Shown here: piece after piece, positions 1 through 12,900 of the stretch
Layout: each line of letters begins with the position of its first letter
Position numbering within the stretch: position 1 is the stretch's first letter
Source of the DNA: Rhizomys pruinosus
Taxonomy: Eukaryota; Chordata; Mammalia; Rodentia; Spalacidae
Direction: 5' to 3'
DNA: 64,000 nt
NCBI GenBank assembly: GCA_009823505.1
Contig: VZQC01005555.1
Coordinates: 841,528-905,527, forward strand
Notes under the pieces: generated by a model
What the model was told of the DNA's origin: nothing
Seen by the model: the letters and a program-made list of their open reading frames with translations, nothing else
Database searches by the model: none
Position numbers and translations under genes: made by a program

Positions 1-99
1 TTAGCTTACAGCTCGCAGTCCACGAAGACAGGAACTCAGGGTACAAACCTGGAGAACAAACCACGGAGGTACAGTGCTTACTGCCTTGCTCCCTTGGTC

Positions 100-238
100 T
101 GTGCAAGGCCTGGGTCTTCCTGTAGCTCCAGCTCAACTGGCCCGGAACTAGCTATGTAGACTAGGCTGGCGTTGAACTCAAGAGATCTGCCTGCCTCTGC
201 TTCCCAAGTGCCCGAATTAAAGGCCTGCACCACCACGC
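100..238 (-). mobile_element. B1 SINE
   Basis: Antisense B1: CCTGTAGCTCCAGCT, then AGGCTGGCGTTGAACTCA and ATTAAAGGCCTGCACCACCACGC are visible. Diverged. Confidence 0.85.
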
Positions 239-239
239 T

Positions 240-465
240 GGGGCTTCAGCCTGCTTTCTTGTACAACACAGGGCCACCTGCCCAGGGGTGGCACCAACCA
301 CACCGGGCTGAGATCTCCCTCATCACTCACCAATCAAGAAAATACCCCATAGAACTTGGCCACAAGCCAGTCCAATGGAATACTTTCCTCAAGGGTGAGG
401 GTGAGGTTCCATTCACCAGGGTGTGTAAAGTTTGTAACTGAAAGTAACTAGCACAGAAGCTTAAG
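240..465 (-). mobile_element. URR1-like non-autonomous DNA element, fragment
   Basis: The reverse complement contains GTATTTTCTTGATTGGTGAG and the GGTGGTGCCACCCC-type core shared with the longer copies at 34398 and 53462. The family resembles the rodent hAT-type URR1 elements. The name is from memory and uncertain; the shared sequence between copies is directly visible. Confidence 0.6.
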
Positions 466-639
466 CCTTTTAGGAGGGAGAAAAAATTGTTTCTGTATTC
501 TTTTTGCAAGCATTTCTTCCAACTAATCATCACCATTATGCGTTGTAGGCTTAAATGTCTGCACCATTGTAGTTTGAGCACTTTCATCACTCATGAGGGC
601 TTTTTGTTTGTAAATGTTATAAGTTTTTTATCTGTATGA

Positions 640-805
640 ATGTAATTGCACCATGTGCCTGCAATGCCCTCAGAGGTCAGAAGGGCGCATTGGATCTCTA
701 AGGATCCGAAGTTACAGTTGTTAGCCATGTCGGTGCTGGGAATCAAACCCATGGACTCTACAAAGAGCAACTAGTGCTCCTAATTTGAGCTAGCTCTCCA
801 ACCTT
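640..805 (-). mobile_element. B2 SINE, degraded
   Basis: Antisense B2 landmarks: CAATGCCCTCAGAGGTCAGAAG, GGTGCTGGGAATCAAACCC and a decayed GCTAGCTCTCCAACC head. Confidence 0.75.
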
Positions 806-887
806 TTTATTCTGGTTCTACAACCCCTCCCTCATAAAAACAAAACAAAACAAAACAATACAGATACCTGGATTAGAAATAAGCATC

Positions 888-1013
888 ACACCGGGCATGG
901 TGGTGCACGACTTTAATCCTAGCACTCAGGAGGCAGAGGCAGGCGGATCTTTGTGAGGCCAGCCTGGTCTACAGAGTTCCAGGACAGCTGGGACTACAGG
1001 GAGACCCTGTCTC

Positions 1014-1053
<40 letters not shown>
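888..1053 (+). mobile_element. B1 SINE with (CA)n tail
   Basis: ACCGGGCATGGTGGTGCACG through GAGACCCTGTCTCG. The A-rich tail has become a pure CA run at about 1018-1053. Confidence 0.9.
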
Positions 1054-1245
1054 GCATCAGGTTCGTGAATTTTTGCCATGTTATTCTTAGTAGTGTATCA
1101 AACCAAAATCGTACAGGTATGGGTCTACCGAGCATCTGGACTGCTTCACTGGCTAGAATCCAAGTGCTCAATTCTCCAAGTTTTGTTCATAGTGCAGGCA
1201 AGAAATTCGTAATATGAACCCCATGGTGAGCATAAATACATTGAA

Positions 1246-1350
1246 TCAGAGTCCCTCTGTAGCACTGGCTAACCTGGAACTCACCATAGAGAGCGGGCTG
1301 GCCTTGAACTGTGATCCATATGCCTCCGCCTCACGCAGCTCTCCTGAGTG
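1246..1350 (-). mobile_element. B1 fragment, old
   Basis: Antisense B1 pieces (CTGGAACTCACCATAGAG, GGCCTTGAACTGTGATCC) are present, with the 5' end lost. Confidence 0.6.
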
Positions 1351-1689
1351 TTTTGTGACTACAATTTCATCTTTTCCCACTAAGAGCTTTGTAAAATGTA
1401 TTTACCATTCCATTTTATTACTCCATCTAAAAGCTCTTTTCAATTACAGAATGATAATGGATTTCACTGCCACTAAACTTTCAACACCATTTACACTAAA
1501 TATTTTAACCTTTCCTGGGCATTGTGATGCCTTTTTGACTATAGGGTAAATTCCTCTAGGGTCTGAATATTCTGTTCAGGCTTGTTTTGTTTGGACTAGT
1601 ATTACATTTTAAATTTTCCTTAGAAGTTTTCTATTTTGTCTGGTAGTTTCTTCTAAATCTTTTTTGTTCTGATGATCCTTGGAAATACA

Positions 1690-1800
1690 CTGTGCCATTC
1701 TCTCTACATCTTCTGAGGATCTTTGCTGGAATTTTGCATTAGTGCTGAATCTATAAATTGGTTTGAGAACAGGTATTTGTGCATTTTTCTCCTTTAGGAA
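1690..1800 (-). mobile_element. Possible old L1 ORF2 fragment
   Basis: CTGAATCTATAAATTGGTTTGAGAA resembles antisense L1 ORF2 sequence. It is short and diverged, and its borders are unclear. Confidence 0.35.
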
Positions 1801-2068
1801 TAAACATTCATGCTAGTTGTGGGCAGTATTGTGCACCTATATTTCCTCAAAGATTAATATTCTGGACAGGAAAACCTGTAAGGTCAATTACTTAATATCA
1901 AGGCTGAGGAACAGCTAAGCCAGGCAAGGAGCGCTCTGAAGGGGTTTGCAGTTGGAGAGAGCCACTTGAACGTCAGTAGAGCAGTAAACACAAATGATCC
2001 ACTGGAAATCAGGCTAGACAAGCTCCAGCAGAGGGACTATGAAAGGATGCAATTAAAGTCCAGAAACT

Positions 2069-2205
2069 GCTGGGTGTGGTGGTGCACTCCTTTAATCCTA
2101 GCACTCGGGAGGTAGAGGCAGGCAGATCTTTGTGAGTTCAAGGCCAGCCTGGTCTACAGAGAAATATCATGACAGCTGGAACTACAGGTCAAAAAGACCA
2201 AAATA
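2069..2205 (+). mobile_element. B1 SINE
   Basis: CTGGGTGTGGTGGTGCACTC start, complete B1 body and an A-rich tail. Confidence 0.9.
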
Positions 2206-2243
2206 AAAAAAAAATATTTTTTTTAAAAAAGTCCATTAACTAG

Positions 2244-2455
2244 GAGCTGAAAAGATGGCTCAGAGGTTAAAAGTACTGGCTACTCTTGCAGAGGATCTGG
2301 ATTCATTTGGTTCCCAGGACCCACATTGCGGCTAACAAGCACCTCTAATTCCAGTTCCTGGGGCTTCTAACACCCTCTTCTGACCTCCACAGGCATTGCA
2401 CAACATGGGTATACCTACCTACCTACCTACCACCTACCTACAGGCAATACACTCA
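2244..2455 (+). mobile_element. B2 SINE with (CTAC)n
   Basis: GAGCTGAAAAGATGGCTCAG head and CCTCTTCTGACCTCCACAGG body. A CTAC tetranucleotide run lies at about 2411-2445. Confidence 0.85.
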
Positions 2456-3159
2456 TACACAAGTTCTGATGACTGGCTGGGATTTAGGTAGAAAACAAAG
2501 CAAATGCAGAGGCATAGCTTCAACAGCACGGCTCCTGGCTCGAAGCACGGGTGGGCGGGCAACGCTGAAGGAATGGGTTTCTGGTGACATTTTGAAATAT
2601 ATCTGAAGTGTGTCACCCCAGCAGACATCTGAATATACAGAAGCTATGTAACAAAGGAATGACAATTCCCATAAGACTGCCTAACCTCCTAGTTGTCTTA
2701 GTTTGTGGTTTAAGTATCAAAGACTGTACTTAAACAGTGAAGATGCCCAAGACTAATTGAGAACATCTAAGATTAGTGTTAGCCCTCTGAGTTCCACAGG
2801 CTTCTGCATAGATAATGTTTAAGGCTGTGGAAGTGGGGAGGTTATCCAACACGCAATTCTTAGGACAGCATGCAGATTCAGTCCAGATGTTTAACGTTCT
2901 AAGTAACTCAGTCATGTTGGATCAAAGACTGCTCCATCAGTTCCAGATAGGTTCCCATAAAATCCCACCATAAATTGAAAATGGCACTTGCTTATCAGGA
3001 TTCCTTCTATCCCAAACCTCAAGAGCTACCTCAGGGCCAAAGCAGTCACTCCAAGTACTTACGCTGGGAAGCTATACCCTAATTAGACATGTAGACAGAA
3101 TGGATCCAATCCAGGCTCATGCCTGCAATCCCTGACATTTAGCAGGTATAAAGAGGGCA

Positions 3160-3418
3160 GGGGCTGGAGAGAAGGCTCAGTGGTTAAGAACCCCCACTGT
3201 CCTTCTTGCAAAGGACCTGGGTTCGATTCTCAGCACCCACATGGTGGCTAAGAACACTCTTTAAGCCGGGCATGGTGGAGCATGCCTTTAATCCCAGCAC
3301 TCGAGAGGCAGATCTCTGTGAGTTCAAGGCCAGCCTGGTCTATAGAGTGAGTTCCAGGCTAGCTGGGGCAATAGGGAGACCCTGTCTCAAAAAGAAAAAA
3401 AAAAAAAAAAAAAAAAAA
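3160..3418 (+). mobile_element. Composite SINE: B2-type head fused to B1
   Basis: A B2 head (GGGGCTGGAGAGAAGGCTCA to the CACCCACATGGTGGCTAAG box) is joined at CTCTTTAAGCCGGGCATGG (about 3257) to a full B1 and an A tail. The direct repeat AAGAGGGCA at 3151-3159 and 3419-3427 brackets the whole composite, so both halves arrived in one insertion. Confidence 0.85.
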
Positions 3419-3755
3419 AAGAGGGCAATTAGTACTTCCAGGTCAGCCTAGACTCCAACACTGTCAGTGTTTCTTATTTTTTGCTACCAGCTCCAAAACT
3501 GATGGGGATTACACCTTAACCCAACAGAGCTTTGTGCCCTAGAGTAGAAGCTCTATGTGGTGTCCCTCTGCCACAAAGCAGCTCATTGATGACAGAAAAG
3601 AACACAACCATAAACCATAAACTCTTACCATATTAAATCAGAGAATCTGTGAGCTCACTTGAGCATGGTGTACTGTGGCTGGAACAGCAGATAGGAGCAG
3701 CCCCCCTCAGCACACTTTTTACAATCCTATCATATTTCATTAAGAGTGATCAGAG

Positions 3756-3905
3756 TTTGCAGGGTGTGGTGGCCCACCCCTTTAAATCCCAGGACTTAGG
3801 GACAGGTGGATCTCTGAGATGGAGGCCAGGCTGGTCTACACAGTTGAGTTCCAGGCCACCTGGGGCTGTAAGAGACACCAAGTCCAAAAGAACCAAAAAA
3901 GCCAA
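3756..3905 (+). mobile_element. B1 SINE, diverged
   Basis: CAGGGTGTGGTGGCCCACCC start and CCTGGGGCTGTAAGAGACACC end. It lies just past the proposed Mdn1 poly(A) site. Confidence 0.8.
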
Positions 3906-3945
3906 AGCAAGCAAGCAAAACCAGAAGAAGGAAAAAAAGAGGTTA

Positions 3946-5058
3946 ACTCAACAATTGCTTATGCTTTAATAGTCTCCAGAATATAAGCTGCATAGCTTTT
4001 TAGAATAAAAAATAACTTTGAGTACATGCTTTAGTAAAACAATAAGCAATTTGTCTTTGATGAGCATCACTGAAGGTGGCACATTTCACAGTGTAACCTA
4101 CAAACAGATATGGCGACAGATGACTGTGTGGCATCTTGCCTACAAAGAACATCTGGACACAACATTAAATAGAACGCAGCACACAATTTCAAGTATTCAA
4201 GCATTCAAGCACTGCTTTTTGGCCCAAACCACTGGCGCCAGCACTACTGTACTTCGTGTGGACACGGCATTCCTTTCCACAGGAAGACTGGCTCCGTGCA
4301 GGTTGAAAGCAGCGTTGAGGAATGATTCTTCCCCATAACATCTGCATGGGAAGGAACTGAAGAAATAAATTACAGGAAAGCATCTTTGCATTATTACATG
4401 ATCTCCTGAACGAAGCAGCATCTATGGAGGAGTATGGAAAAGCCACTGGGTTTTTCCCCAGCTTGACCATCGTCTCTGCTGATTGCTTGGGCTGGCTGTT
4501 TTACAAGAGCACACAGCCCATAAGTTTCCTGCTGGGATTCTCTTAAGAGACTGTGGTTCCTTTCACAAATAAACAAGGTAAGAAGCACTCAACCAAGGGA
4601 CTCTACATGATGGCTCGGGGCCCATACCATGGGCTTGCCAAGGCAGAATTTAAAGCATTGATCAAAGGGCAGCTCCATCTAAACCTTTGTCTGAAGGGTT
4701 GGCATAGTCCAGTCTGAGGAAAGAAAATTGCCAGCTCCAGGGAGGGCACTGTGGATGACAGGTGGCTCCCAGTCAACAGTCCTGCTGCTGCCTGTTTGCC
4801 TTCTCTGCCCAGGTTTGTGAAGGGGCTTCAGCCCAAGCACAGCAGGGAGCCCCCAAAATGTCTTCTAAGATCTAGTGTGCTGTAAATACAAATGTCTGGT
4901 GCAATAAGTGTTTATAGCTGTTGGATGCTTTAAATAAAATCAGATCTAACAACAAATATCAGACTACCAAGCTTTGAGTTCAGAGACGGTTGTCCAAAAG
5001 GGAGTGCTTGGGAAGGCACTGTGGCCTCTCAGCCTCGCTGTGGACTGCTCCCTTGACT
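3946..5058 (-). other. Mdn1: Mdn1 3' UTR
   Basis: About 1.1 kb of SINE-free sequence runs from the stop codon to the proposed poly(A) site. The far end is inferred from the ATTAAA hexamer and the start of repeats, not from transcripts. Human MDN1 also has a 3' UTR of roughly kilobase size. Confidence 0.6.
3965..3970 (-). promoter_or_regulatory. Candidate poly(A) signal ATTAAA
   Basis: TTTAAT on the + strand reads ATTAAA in the transcript, followed about 25-35 nt later by a T-rich stretch. I found no AATAAA on the minus strand between here and the stop codon. Confidence 0.45.
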
Positions 5059-5247
5059 TCAGGAGTGGTCAGACGCTGTCACAAGCTCAAACCACTGCCT
5101 GAGGGCATCACTGAGAGTCTCAGGAAGTGCAGTCACATCTCGAAGAATGATGTAGAATGGAAATGGAAACTCTTCCATGTAGGATCGGATTTCAGGCATC
5201 TCTCCAGGTCCTTTAAATATTGGTACTTTAATGTCCAAGATAGAATC
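5059..5247 (-). CDS. Mdn1: Mdn1 exon W44 (terminal coding exon)
   Basis: Begins at AACAG|GATTCT in phase 0 with [15 protein letters not shown] and ends [10 protein letters not shown] followed by TGA at 5059-5061. It is the last helix and strand of the MIDAS (VWA-like) domain. 62 residues; the sequence is near-identical to the mammalian midasin C-terminus. Confidence 0.97.
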   Translation of the reverse strand, partial: DSILDIKVPIFKGPGEMPEIRSYMEEFPFPFYIILRDVTALPETLSDALRQWFELVTASDHS

Positions 5248-7030
5248 CTGTTAACAAAAGACTTTTTAAAGGAAAAGGAAAACTAAATCTGGTCCTTGAC
5301 TAGCTTATCGGTGACCTCTTTAGCTGGCAAATTTGAAATGTCCCATGTCTTACTCCCACATAGGTAACTTTTATCCCACATAAGAAAATTAAGCAAACAA
5401 ACAAACAAACAAACAAAAAAACCCTTACGACAGCAGCTTTCTTCCTGATCTAGGACAATGAACACGACAAGGACAGGGGGTAAATAAGAAATTGCTTTCC
5501 CTGTAACAGCAGCCCCATTCTCTTCTGAAGAAAATTTACACTCATCTTGCTGTCTAGGGGTTAACCTGACCTGCAGCACGGTGATTCCTCAGAGATAACT
5601 GCCCTGTGGGCTTTTGATCTGCTAGGGCTGATGGCATGGAAAGGGTGTCTCTCTATTTAAAGGTGGTCAGGAACCACTTTGACAGCTGCCATATTTCTTT
5701 CTTTTCCCTCCCTCCCTCCCTCCCTTCACTTATTATTATTCTGACAGCTGCCATATTTCTTGCAGAGGAAAATTAAGCCCCAGAGAAGGGAGTCAGGAAC
5801 CTGTGAATTTGGCTTTCCTGCTCATTCATTCCCTATGATCTTCTGAATTGCTATCTTTCACTGTAAAGTGGACAGAATGTTCTCTACACTGCTGGCTTAA
5901 TGTGAAGACCGAGAGAACATGCACAGAGCAACAGAAACCCAGTATGGTGGGATAGTCACACCTTCTGAGCAAGTTGAAGCAGCTTCCTTATCTTTTTTTT
6001 TTTTTGTAGTCATTTCAAGACAGTAAGGGTCTCCTTAGGCCCAGCTGTCCTGGAACTCACTCTGTAGACCAAGCTGGCCTTGAACTCACAGAGATCCGCC
6101 TGCCTCTGCCTCCCAAGTACTAGGATTAAAGGGTGTGCCACCATGCCTGGCCTTTTTTTTTGGTCTTCCCTTTATCTTTAGAAAAACACGGATTTTACTA
6201 CTCACCCGTGAATTGGGATTATCCAATACAACAAAAATAACAAAGATGTTGGCATTCTGGGCAGCCCGAACTGCTGCCAGGACTCTTTCTTTGCCCTCAA
6301 GGAAGAGACCCCGTCCATCAGAGACTATAAGAAGGAGCTGTGCTGTTTCTGTAGAAGCCGAACATAAGGGAAAGGGGGGAAAAATCCATTTAAAAAAAAA
6401 ATTTTAAATCACTGCTATCACAAGTCATGTACAGTGAAGGCTTTCTCTGGACCGGATATTCCAGATCAGATCTATTACTCAAGGGAGACACATTAAACTT
6501 CTGTTAGTACAGAATGCCCTCCATTAGTGCTTCAAGGGAGGTCAGATTCATATAAAGAAACAGATAATAAAAATATTTTTCGAGCTGCTAAGATGGTTCA
6601 GTGAATAATGGCCCTTGCTGCCAATTTGACAATATCTAAATTTGACTCCCTGGGACCCAGGTGGAGGACAGCATCAACTCCCAAAAGTTACTCTCTGACC
6701 TCCACAAACATGCATACACATACATACACGCAAGCATGGTTACTCCTATGAACTCTAAGAACCACTATGATAAGTAGGTGACTGGAAGTAATCAGAATTA
6801 GAATTGTGTTGGTCTGGAGAGATAGCCTAGCGGTTAAGAGCACTGACTTGCTCTTGCCAGAGGACCTGGGTTCGATCCCCAGCACCCCATGGCGTCTAAG
6901 AACCATCCGTAACTCCAATTCCAGGAAGAACTCCAGTTCCAGGGGAATCTGAGGACCCCTTCTGACCTTCGAGGCATTGCATGACATGGGTGCACCAGAC
7001 CTACATGGAGACAGTACATCATACACATAC

Positions 7031-7075
<45 letters not shown>

Positions 7076-9890
7076 AGAATTGTGTCTTCCAAATTTCCTG
7101 CATACTCACCTCCTGGACATTTATTTATTTATTTATTTTATTTATTTATTTATTTATTTTATTTGGGGGGGGGCATGGCAATTCCACGGACCTAACTTTT
7201 TCTTCCCTCTCTCTCTTCTCCATGATAAAATCAAAGCTAAATAAGTGGTACAGCTCAAGCCCCAAGCAATTACTGTTAAATTTCTGAATGAATGAGTTAA
7301 AGAATTCCATCAATTTGTTCCTATGGCACATATGCTTTAAAAAACAATGACCGTGGAAGAAGGCTGGGGAGATGCTTCAGTTGGTAAACTGCTTGCCATA
7401 TAAGCACAAGGACCCAATTTCCAGTCCCCAGAACTCATATAGAAGCCAAGTATGGCAGTATATGCCTGTAACCTCAGTGCTGGGGAGGCGGAGGATCCCT
7501 GGGGTTTGCTGGCCAGTCAGTTTAACTTTGAGCTCCAGGTCAGTGAGAGACCCTGCCTTAAAAAAATAGAAAAAGGGTGGTTACGGTGGTATAACTTTAA
7601 CCCAGGACTTGGGAAGCAGAAGTAGATCTCTGTGAGATTGAGGCTGCCAGCCTGGCCTACAAATCGCATTCCAAGCCAGCTAGGGCTACAGGGACACGTC
7701 GTCCCCGTGTCGTCCCCCCCCCCTGCAAAAAAAAAAAAGGTAATCGAGGAAGACTCTCAATGTCAAGCACTGGCTTCCACAGGTTACATATATCCATTAA
7801 CATATATTCATATGTACCTCTCCACATAACACAGATAAAAACAATACGGTAATGGCAAAAAAGGTGGTTCTTGCAGCAGATGGTGACTGACAGGGACCCA
7901 CAACAGTCAGTGTGCAGGGAATGCTCTCAGAGATGGCCAAGTGCTCAGCCCCTAAATGCGACATCATATTGAACCTTCTCCTCTCAAGGCCCAAGGAAGA
8001 CTGTAGATGAATACAAGGAAATTGTGTTGTCTGGAAACTACAGAGCAGTTGCACAAAGGAACCCACAGCACTTATGACAGCATGTACAAAACCTGCGCAA
8101 ACCCAAGGCAGACAGGGGCCCAGTATGGATGGGGGAGGTGGGCAGGAAGTCCCAGCAGAGCTGAAGATCTATGGGCATCTGACAGAGACTGAGAGAGGGA
8201 GGGTCAGCTTTCCCAACTGGTGTGATGTTTGGTAAGTTGACCAGACTGCAAAGTATAGACCCATATCCAAGAGCACTTAGGAACACAGATTAGACTTGGT
8301 AGGCCTTGAGAAAAAATATTAAGGGACATGAAGTGGAGGAGGGGTGTGGTAAGGTGAGGGGGGAGCTGGAAAGGGATTTAAATAGGATCAAAACACATCA
8401 TATGAAATTCTCCAATCAGTTAAAAAAAAAAGGTGATGGGTACAGTGAGATGTACCAGAGACTATACATACAGACAAAGAAACTGTAACAAAGATGAAGG
8501 ATACAGCTCACCTGGACTGAAGTTTAGTGATAGTTGCTGGGCAGCTGCAAACATATTAGCTACAGATTCTAGGAACTAAACAGAACCAGACACAGATAAT
8601 TAGAAAACCACTCAGCCCCTTTTTTTGTAATCACAGAGATTCAAATGATTTCTGACACTGAGTGGTTATCAGATAAGTTCCTTGGATATACCTTCTAGCC
8701 ACCAAAAACTAAATAGTCCTTTACTGAATAGCACTAACCACAGAGTAGCATCATTCTCAAGTATACACAAGCCAATCACTGGCTAGAGACTCTATTGTGT
8801 TCTACAAGATACCCCAAAGGAAAGAAAAATGAACAAAACAGCTTTCTTCTTTTAAGAAAATAAAATTGTTCAGCAAAACAAAATTTAGAACAAGAACTAG
8901 GAATAGAAATACTACTTTTTGCTATTTTCCTGAGAAAATCTTTGGCCTTATTTCCTATCATTTCTTCTCTAGGCTAAACAGGAGAGAAAACAGGCCTAAA
9001 TTCAGCTGACAGAATACTGTTCTTCAAAATGTTCCAATACCCAGGGGAAAAAAAAATAGCAAGGAAGGAAGGAGGGAGAGAGGGAAGAGGTTCAGGAATG
9101 CACACACACAAATCAATGGTGCTGATGAAGTCAAATGATCTGTGAGGAGCTCAGAAAAAGAAGTTATACCTTGGTTCATAAACGATGCCAGGGTGGCTTC
9201 CACTCTAGCAACGCATAGACAAGAGTTAGGACTGCTCTGTTATTTGGACACTGTTTATCCTAGATGCTGTTAATGATGAAGGGGGCTTCTAAAAAAATCG
9301 ATGGCTCAATATCAGCTTTAGCATAACTGCAAGAAGTTGTGCCTTCATGAGTGTACCTGAGCAATCTTCGTTTTCTTTTGTTGGAATTTGCAGAGCCGGA
9401 GAATCTGGGACCCCGAGTAATCACTGAATGGCTCATGGAATGGGTGCAACAGCTTTACTGACTCCCCAAAACTTGGGAGAGGAAAAACAAATACAACACG
9501 AGTTATATTTTGTTGTATAAGTGAAACAATAAAGGTTGTGAAAAGGATTTTCCCACCAGGATTAAAAAGCAGCATTACCTGCACACTGCAATCTGACCCA
9601 CTTCCAGGAGGGTCAAAGCACTTCCAATCACAGCCAAGGACTCAAATGCAAGCTATGAAAAACAAAGTAAGTGTTAAGGAACCAAAACTCTTCTCTATCA
9701 GCTTCAACCATTTTCTTAATACCAAGATTCCCATAGAAAACATGTTGATTGGCAGACAGGGGCTAATGCGCCTTGGTATGTAAGGTCAGGCCATAAAGCT
9801 GAGGTGGAAAGTTTTATTATCACATAAATGACAGCACAATTTTAGAATTTAAATGAGTGGAAGAAGCAGTACACTATATATTTATATATT

Positions 9891-9928
<38 letters not shown>

Positions 9929-12900
9929 TCATTTAATGTTCATTACTGAAGTTAGATATTGTTATACTCGTTATTTTTTCAGGAAATAAAAATGTCAATG
10001 AAATAAGTTGGCCACAGTCAGATGGGGAGATGGGATATGAACCAAAGTGCAGAAGTTAGACTTTTTCCAGGAGAACATACACATAAGTTGGTTGTTGGCT
10101 TATGCCAGATAACATTATGGTAAAAAATAGCAAACAGTATATAACAGTGACATTCTACATAAACTAACTTATGTCCTAAGCTTTGTTTATTTATTTCTTA
10201 ATTAAAATTACAGTAGTGTGTGTGTGTGTGTGTGTAGTAAGCTCCTCTGGACCAGCCGAAGAAGTTCAGGTCATAGCTGAGGAGAGGTGAGTAGATCTCG
10301 AAATCAAGCAGACACTGAGAGTAGGGTGAAAGGCAGGGAGGATGCGAGCTCCTGCTAAACTCGTTTAATGTGGGAAAGATCAGGCTTTATACATCAGCCT
10401 CTGCTTCTTCTAGAAGCGTATCAGGTGCTGATCAAACCACCAACTCAGCTGTTGCTTCCGAGCACAGGTTAAGTCTGTTCTGCAGGTGTGTAACATTCTA
10501 CGTGTGTGTGTGTGTGGGGGGGGGCAGCGGTGGAAGCCTGTGCCACACGAGCAGACGCTCACAAGGAACAGTGCACGGGAAAATCAGAAGACCTTTTGTA
10601 GGAACTGATGCTCCTCTACCACCATGGAGATCTAATTCAGGTTGTTAGGCTTGGTGCAGGTGCCTTTACTTGCTGAGTTGTCTCAGCAGCCAGAGCTTTG
10701 TTAACTCTTAATAGAACACTAACTTTAGGTAATTTCAGACTTGATGAAATGTATCCCATGTAAGGTAAGCCATTTGGCTTCCTAAGAATGGCTATCACAC
10801 TCTTTTCTGCCCAATCATAATGTAAACATTTTGATAGGTTTGATTTTCCTTCCCTTCCTTACCTGTTTGGTGTGGTTGTCTACCATGCTAGAAGAGTCAT
10901 CAATAGCCAAACAAATCTGATACTGCCGTTTACTGGGCTTGGTCCTTCGAAGCCAAATCTTATCTTTCCGAAATTGACTGGCAATGTATGGAATGACCTT
11001 CCGAATGTTCAGCCGCTTCCCCGTTCGATAGTCTCCTCTATTACATTTACCCAACAGGAGCAAAGATTAATTAGGTTTTCCCAGAAAAGCTATGATTCAT
11101 TTTACAAAATTAGGAAAAAATTTCCTGTATTAAATTCAAAGCCTTGTACTCTTCGTGTTCTGAACTATGACTCTGACACTGTTGTGGTCAAAGATGAGTA
11201 ATACGTTGAGTAATATGATATACCACAAAGTGAGTTGTGCCACATCTAAGGCTCAGTTACCGATCCAGCAATGAAACTGCCAACATAAAATGAGACATCA
11301 CAGAAACACACATATACAGTTACTGTAGTATGGGCAACAGGCAACAGGGTACTGGTGCTCAGATGGCAGAAGGGGCAACCTGGAAGCCAATACTATAAAT
11401 ACTACAGATGGTGCAGTGCTGAGCTCAGCAGCACTGGAGACTTTCTGGGGACTGCTAAGAGCCTTAAAGTAGAACTTACTTCAGCTTGGCTGCCTGGGTA
11501 GGTTCTAATATGAGACGAAGCTGCTCACACAATTGTTGTGAAAGAGGTGCAGTTAAGACTAGGTAACTCTGCCACATCTCGGCTGCAGCCTTGTCCTAGG
11601 ACAGCAAAGATGGAAATTACCCTTAGAATGTTGAAGCAGCACACAACTTGCATGAACCTTCTCAATAGGACCACTTTAAAGCTTCTCACCAATCAATCAA
11701 TAAAAAATGTCTCCTCCCACCAAACCTAAAACCTACAGTTCCAAATGAGAAAGAATGAAATGATTAGAATTCATGACCAAATCAACAATTTATTCATGTC
11801 ACCTAAAGAATATAACCTGCGTACTGGGAGGTAAATGTGAGTGAGGAATTTTGGTACCAGCAGATCCAGCCACTTGTTTCTGAACTTGTATTGGGTTTCA
11901 AAACTGAAAGTGCCAAGTACAAATCTGTCACTAATGCCTATTTCACAGACACAAAGCCCTGTGACCTTTATACCAACCACGGCAGAGCACTCAGCACACA
12001 CATATGGAGGAAAGATGATGGTATACAAAATAAAAACATGCACATATATAGTTAGGATGCAGAGTTATTAAATACTGGCAAATTCACATAGTGAGCAATG
12101 GTCTGGTGTCCTTTTCTCAAGGTGACACAGCAATCACTGTCACATCTATTATAACCATTATAAAACCAGCAATAGAAGTTAAAGGAACTAAACCCATCAG
12201 TTTCTGTTTTTCATGGAAAACAGGCAGAATGCAATGGATACTTAGGCTTCAAGTCTGTGATTGTATTCTCCACGTGTTTCTTACTTTTACAAAAGTAACT
12301 GGAGCTAAGAACCTACTGAGTTGGTGTACCTTTAAAAAAAAACTATTTTGTCAAAAAGAAAAACAAAACCAGCGACTGTGACTTACTTCTTCTGAACTGC
12401 CACATTCCAGTGACTGCCATGTCTCCAGCTGTCTCTCCATCTCCTGTCTCAGCTCATTGACATCTTTTAAAAAGGGCTAAGAAGAAAAAGCCACAAGTAA
12501 GTGGTGCCCCTGGTTAGTCATTTTCTTACCACTGGTTGCCTTTGTACAGTGTGACCTCAGTACAGTTAGATGCCTGAAATAGAAACTTAAGCAAATTTAA
12601 TAGTGCAATAGGACCATTCTGTTTACTGTTTGAGAGATCGTATGATTGAATGAAACTTTCGTCATTTATAAAGACGCCTATGTGTGTCTATAAATCTGTG
12701 TATGCAGAGCCATATGTGCACACGCATGCACACGGGGGCCAGAGGACAACAATTTGGGAGTTCTACCTCAGGAGACATCTACTTTCTGGGAATCCAACTC
12801 AGGTCCTCACTGAGTACTTCCCCAGTCCCTGAGTAAATATTCTTTACTCATTAAATAAAATGGTCTTTAATTAACCTGTATCTCTATTAAATCAAACAAA

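Larger units (their letters stand above)
1..3945. other. Intergenic DNA downstream of Mdn1
   Basis: No exon or RNA gene is supported here. The stretch holds B1, B2 and composite SINEs, a CA repeat, a CTAC repeat and a DNA-transposon-like fragment, each listed separately. About 1370-2040 and 2460-3150 look like unique or very old sequence without coding signal. In human the next gene in this direction is LYRM2; I see nothing of it here. Confidence 0.7.

Noticed and set aside
3161..3260. tRNA-like sequences with A and B boxes as tRNA genes
   Set aside because: These are heads of B2-type SINEs followed by SINE bodies and A tails, with no foldable complete tRNA.
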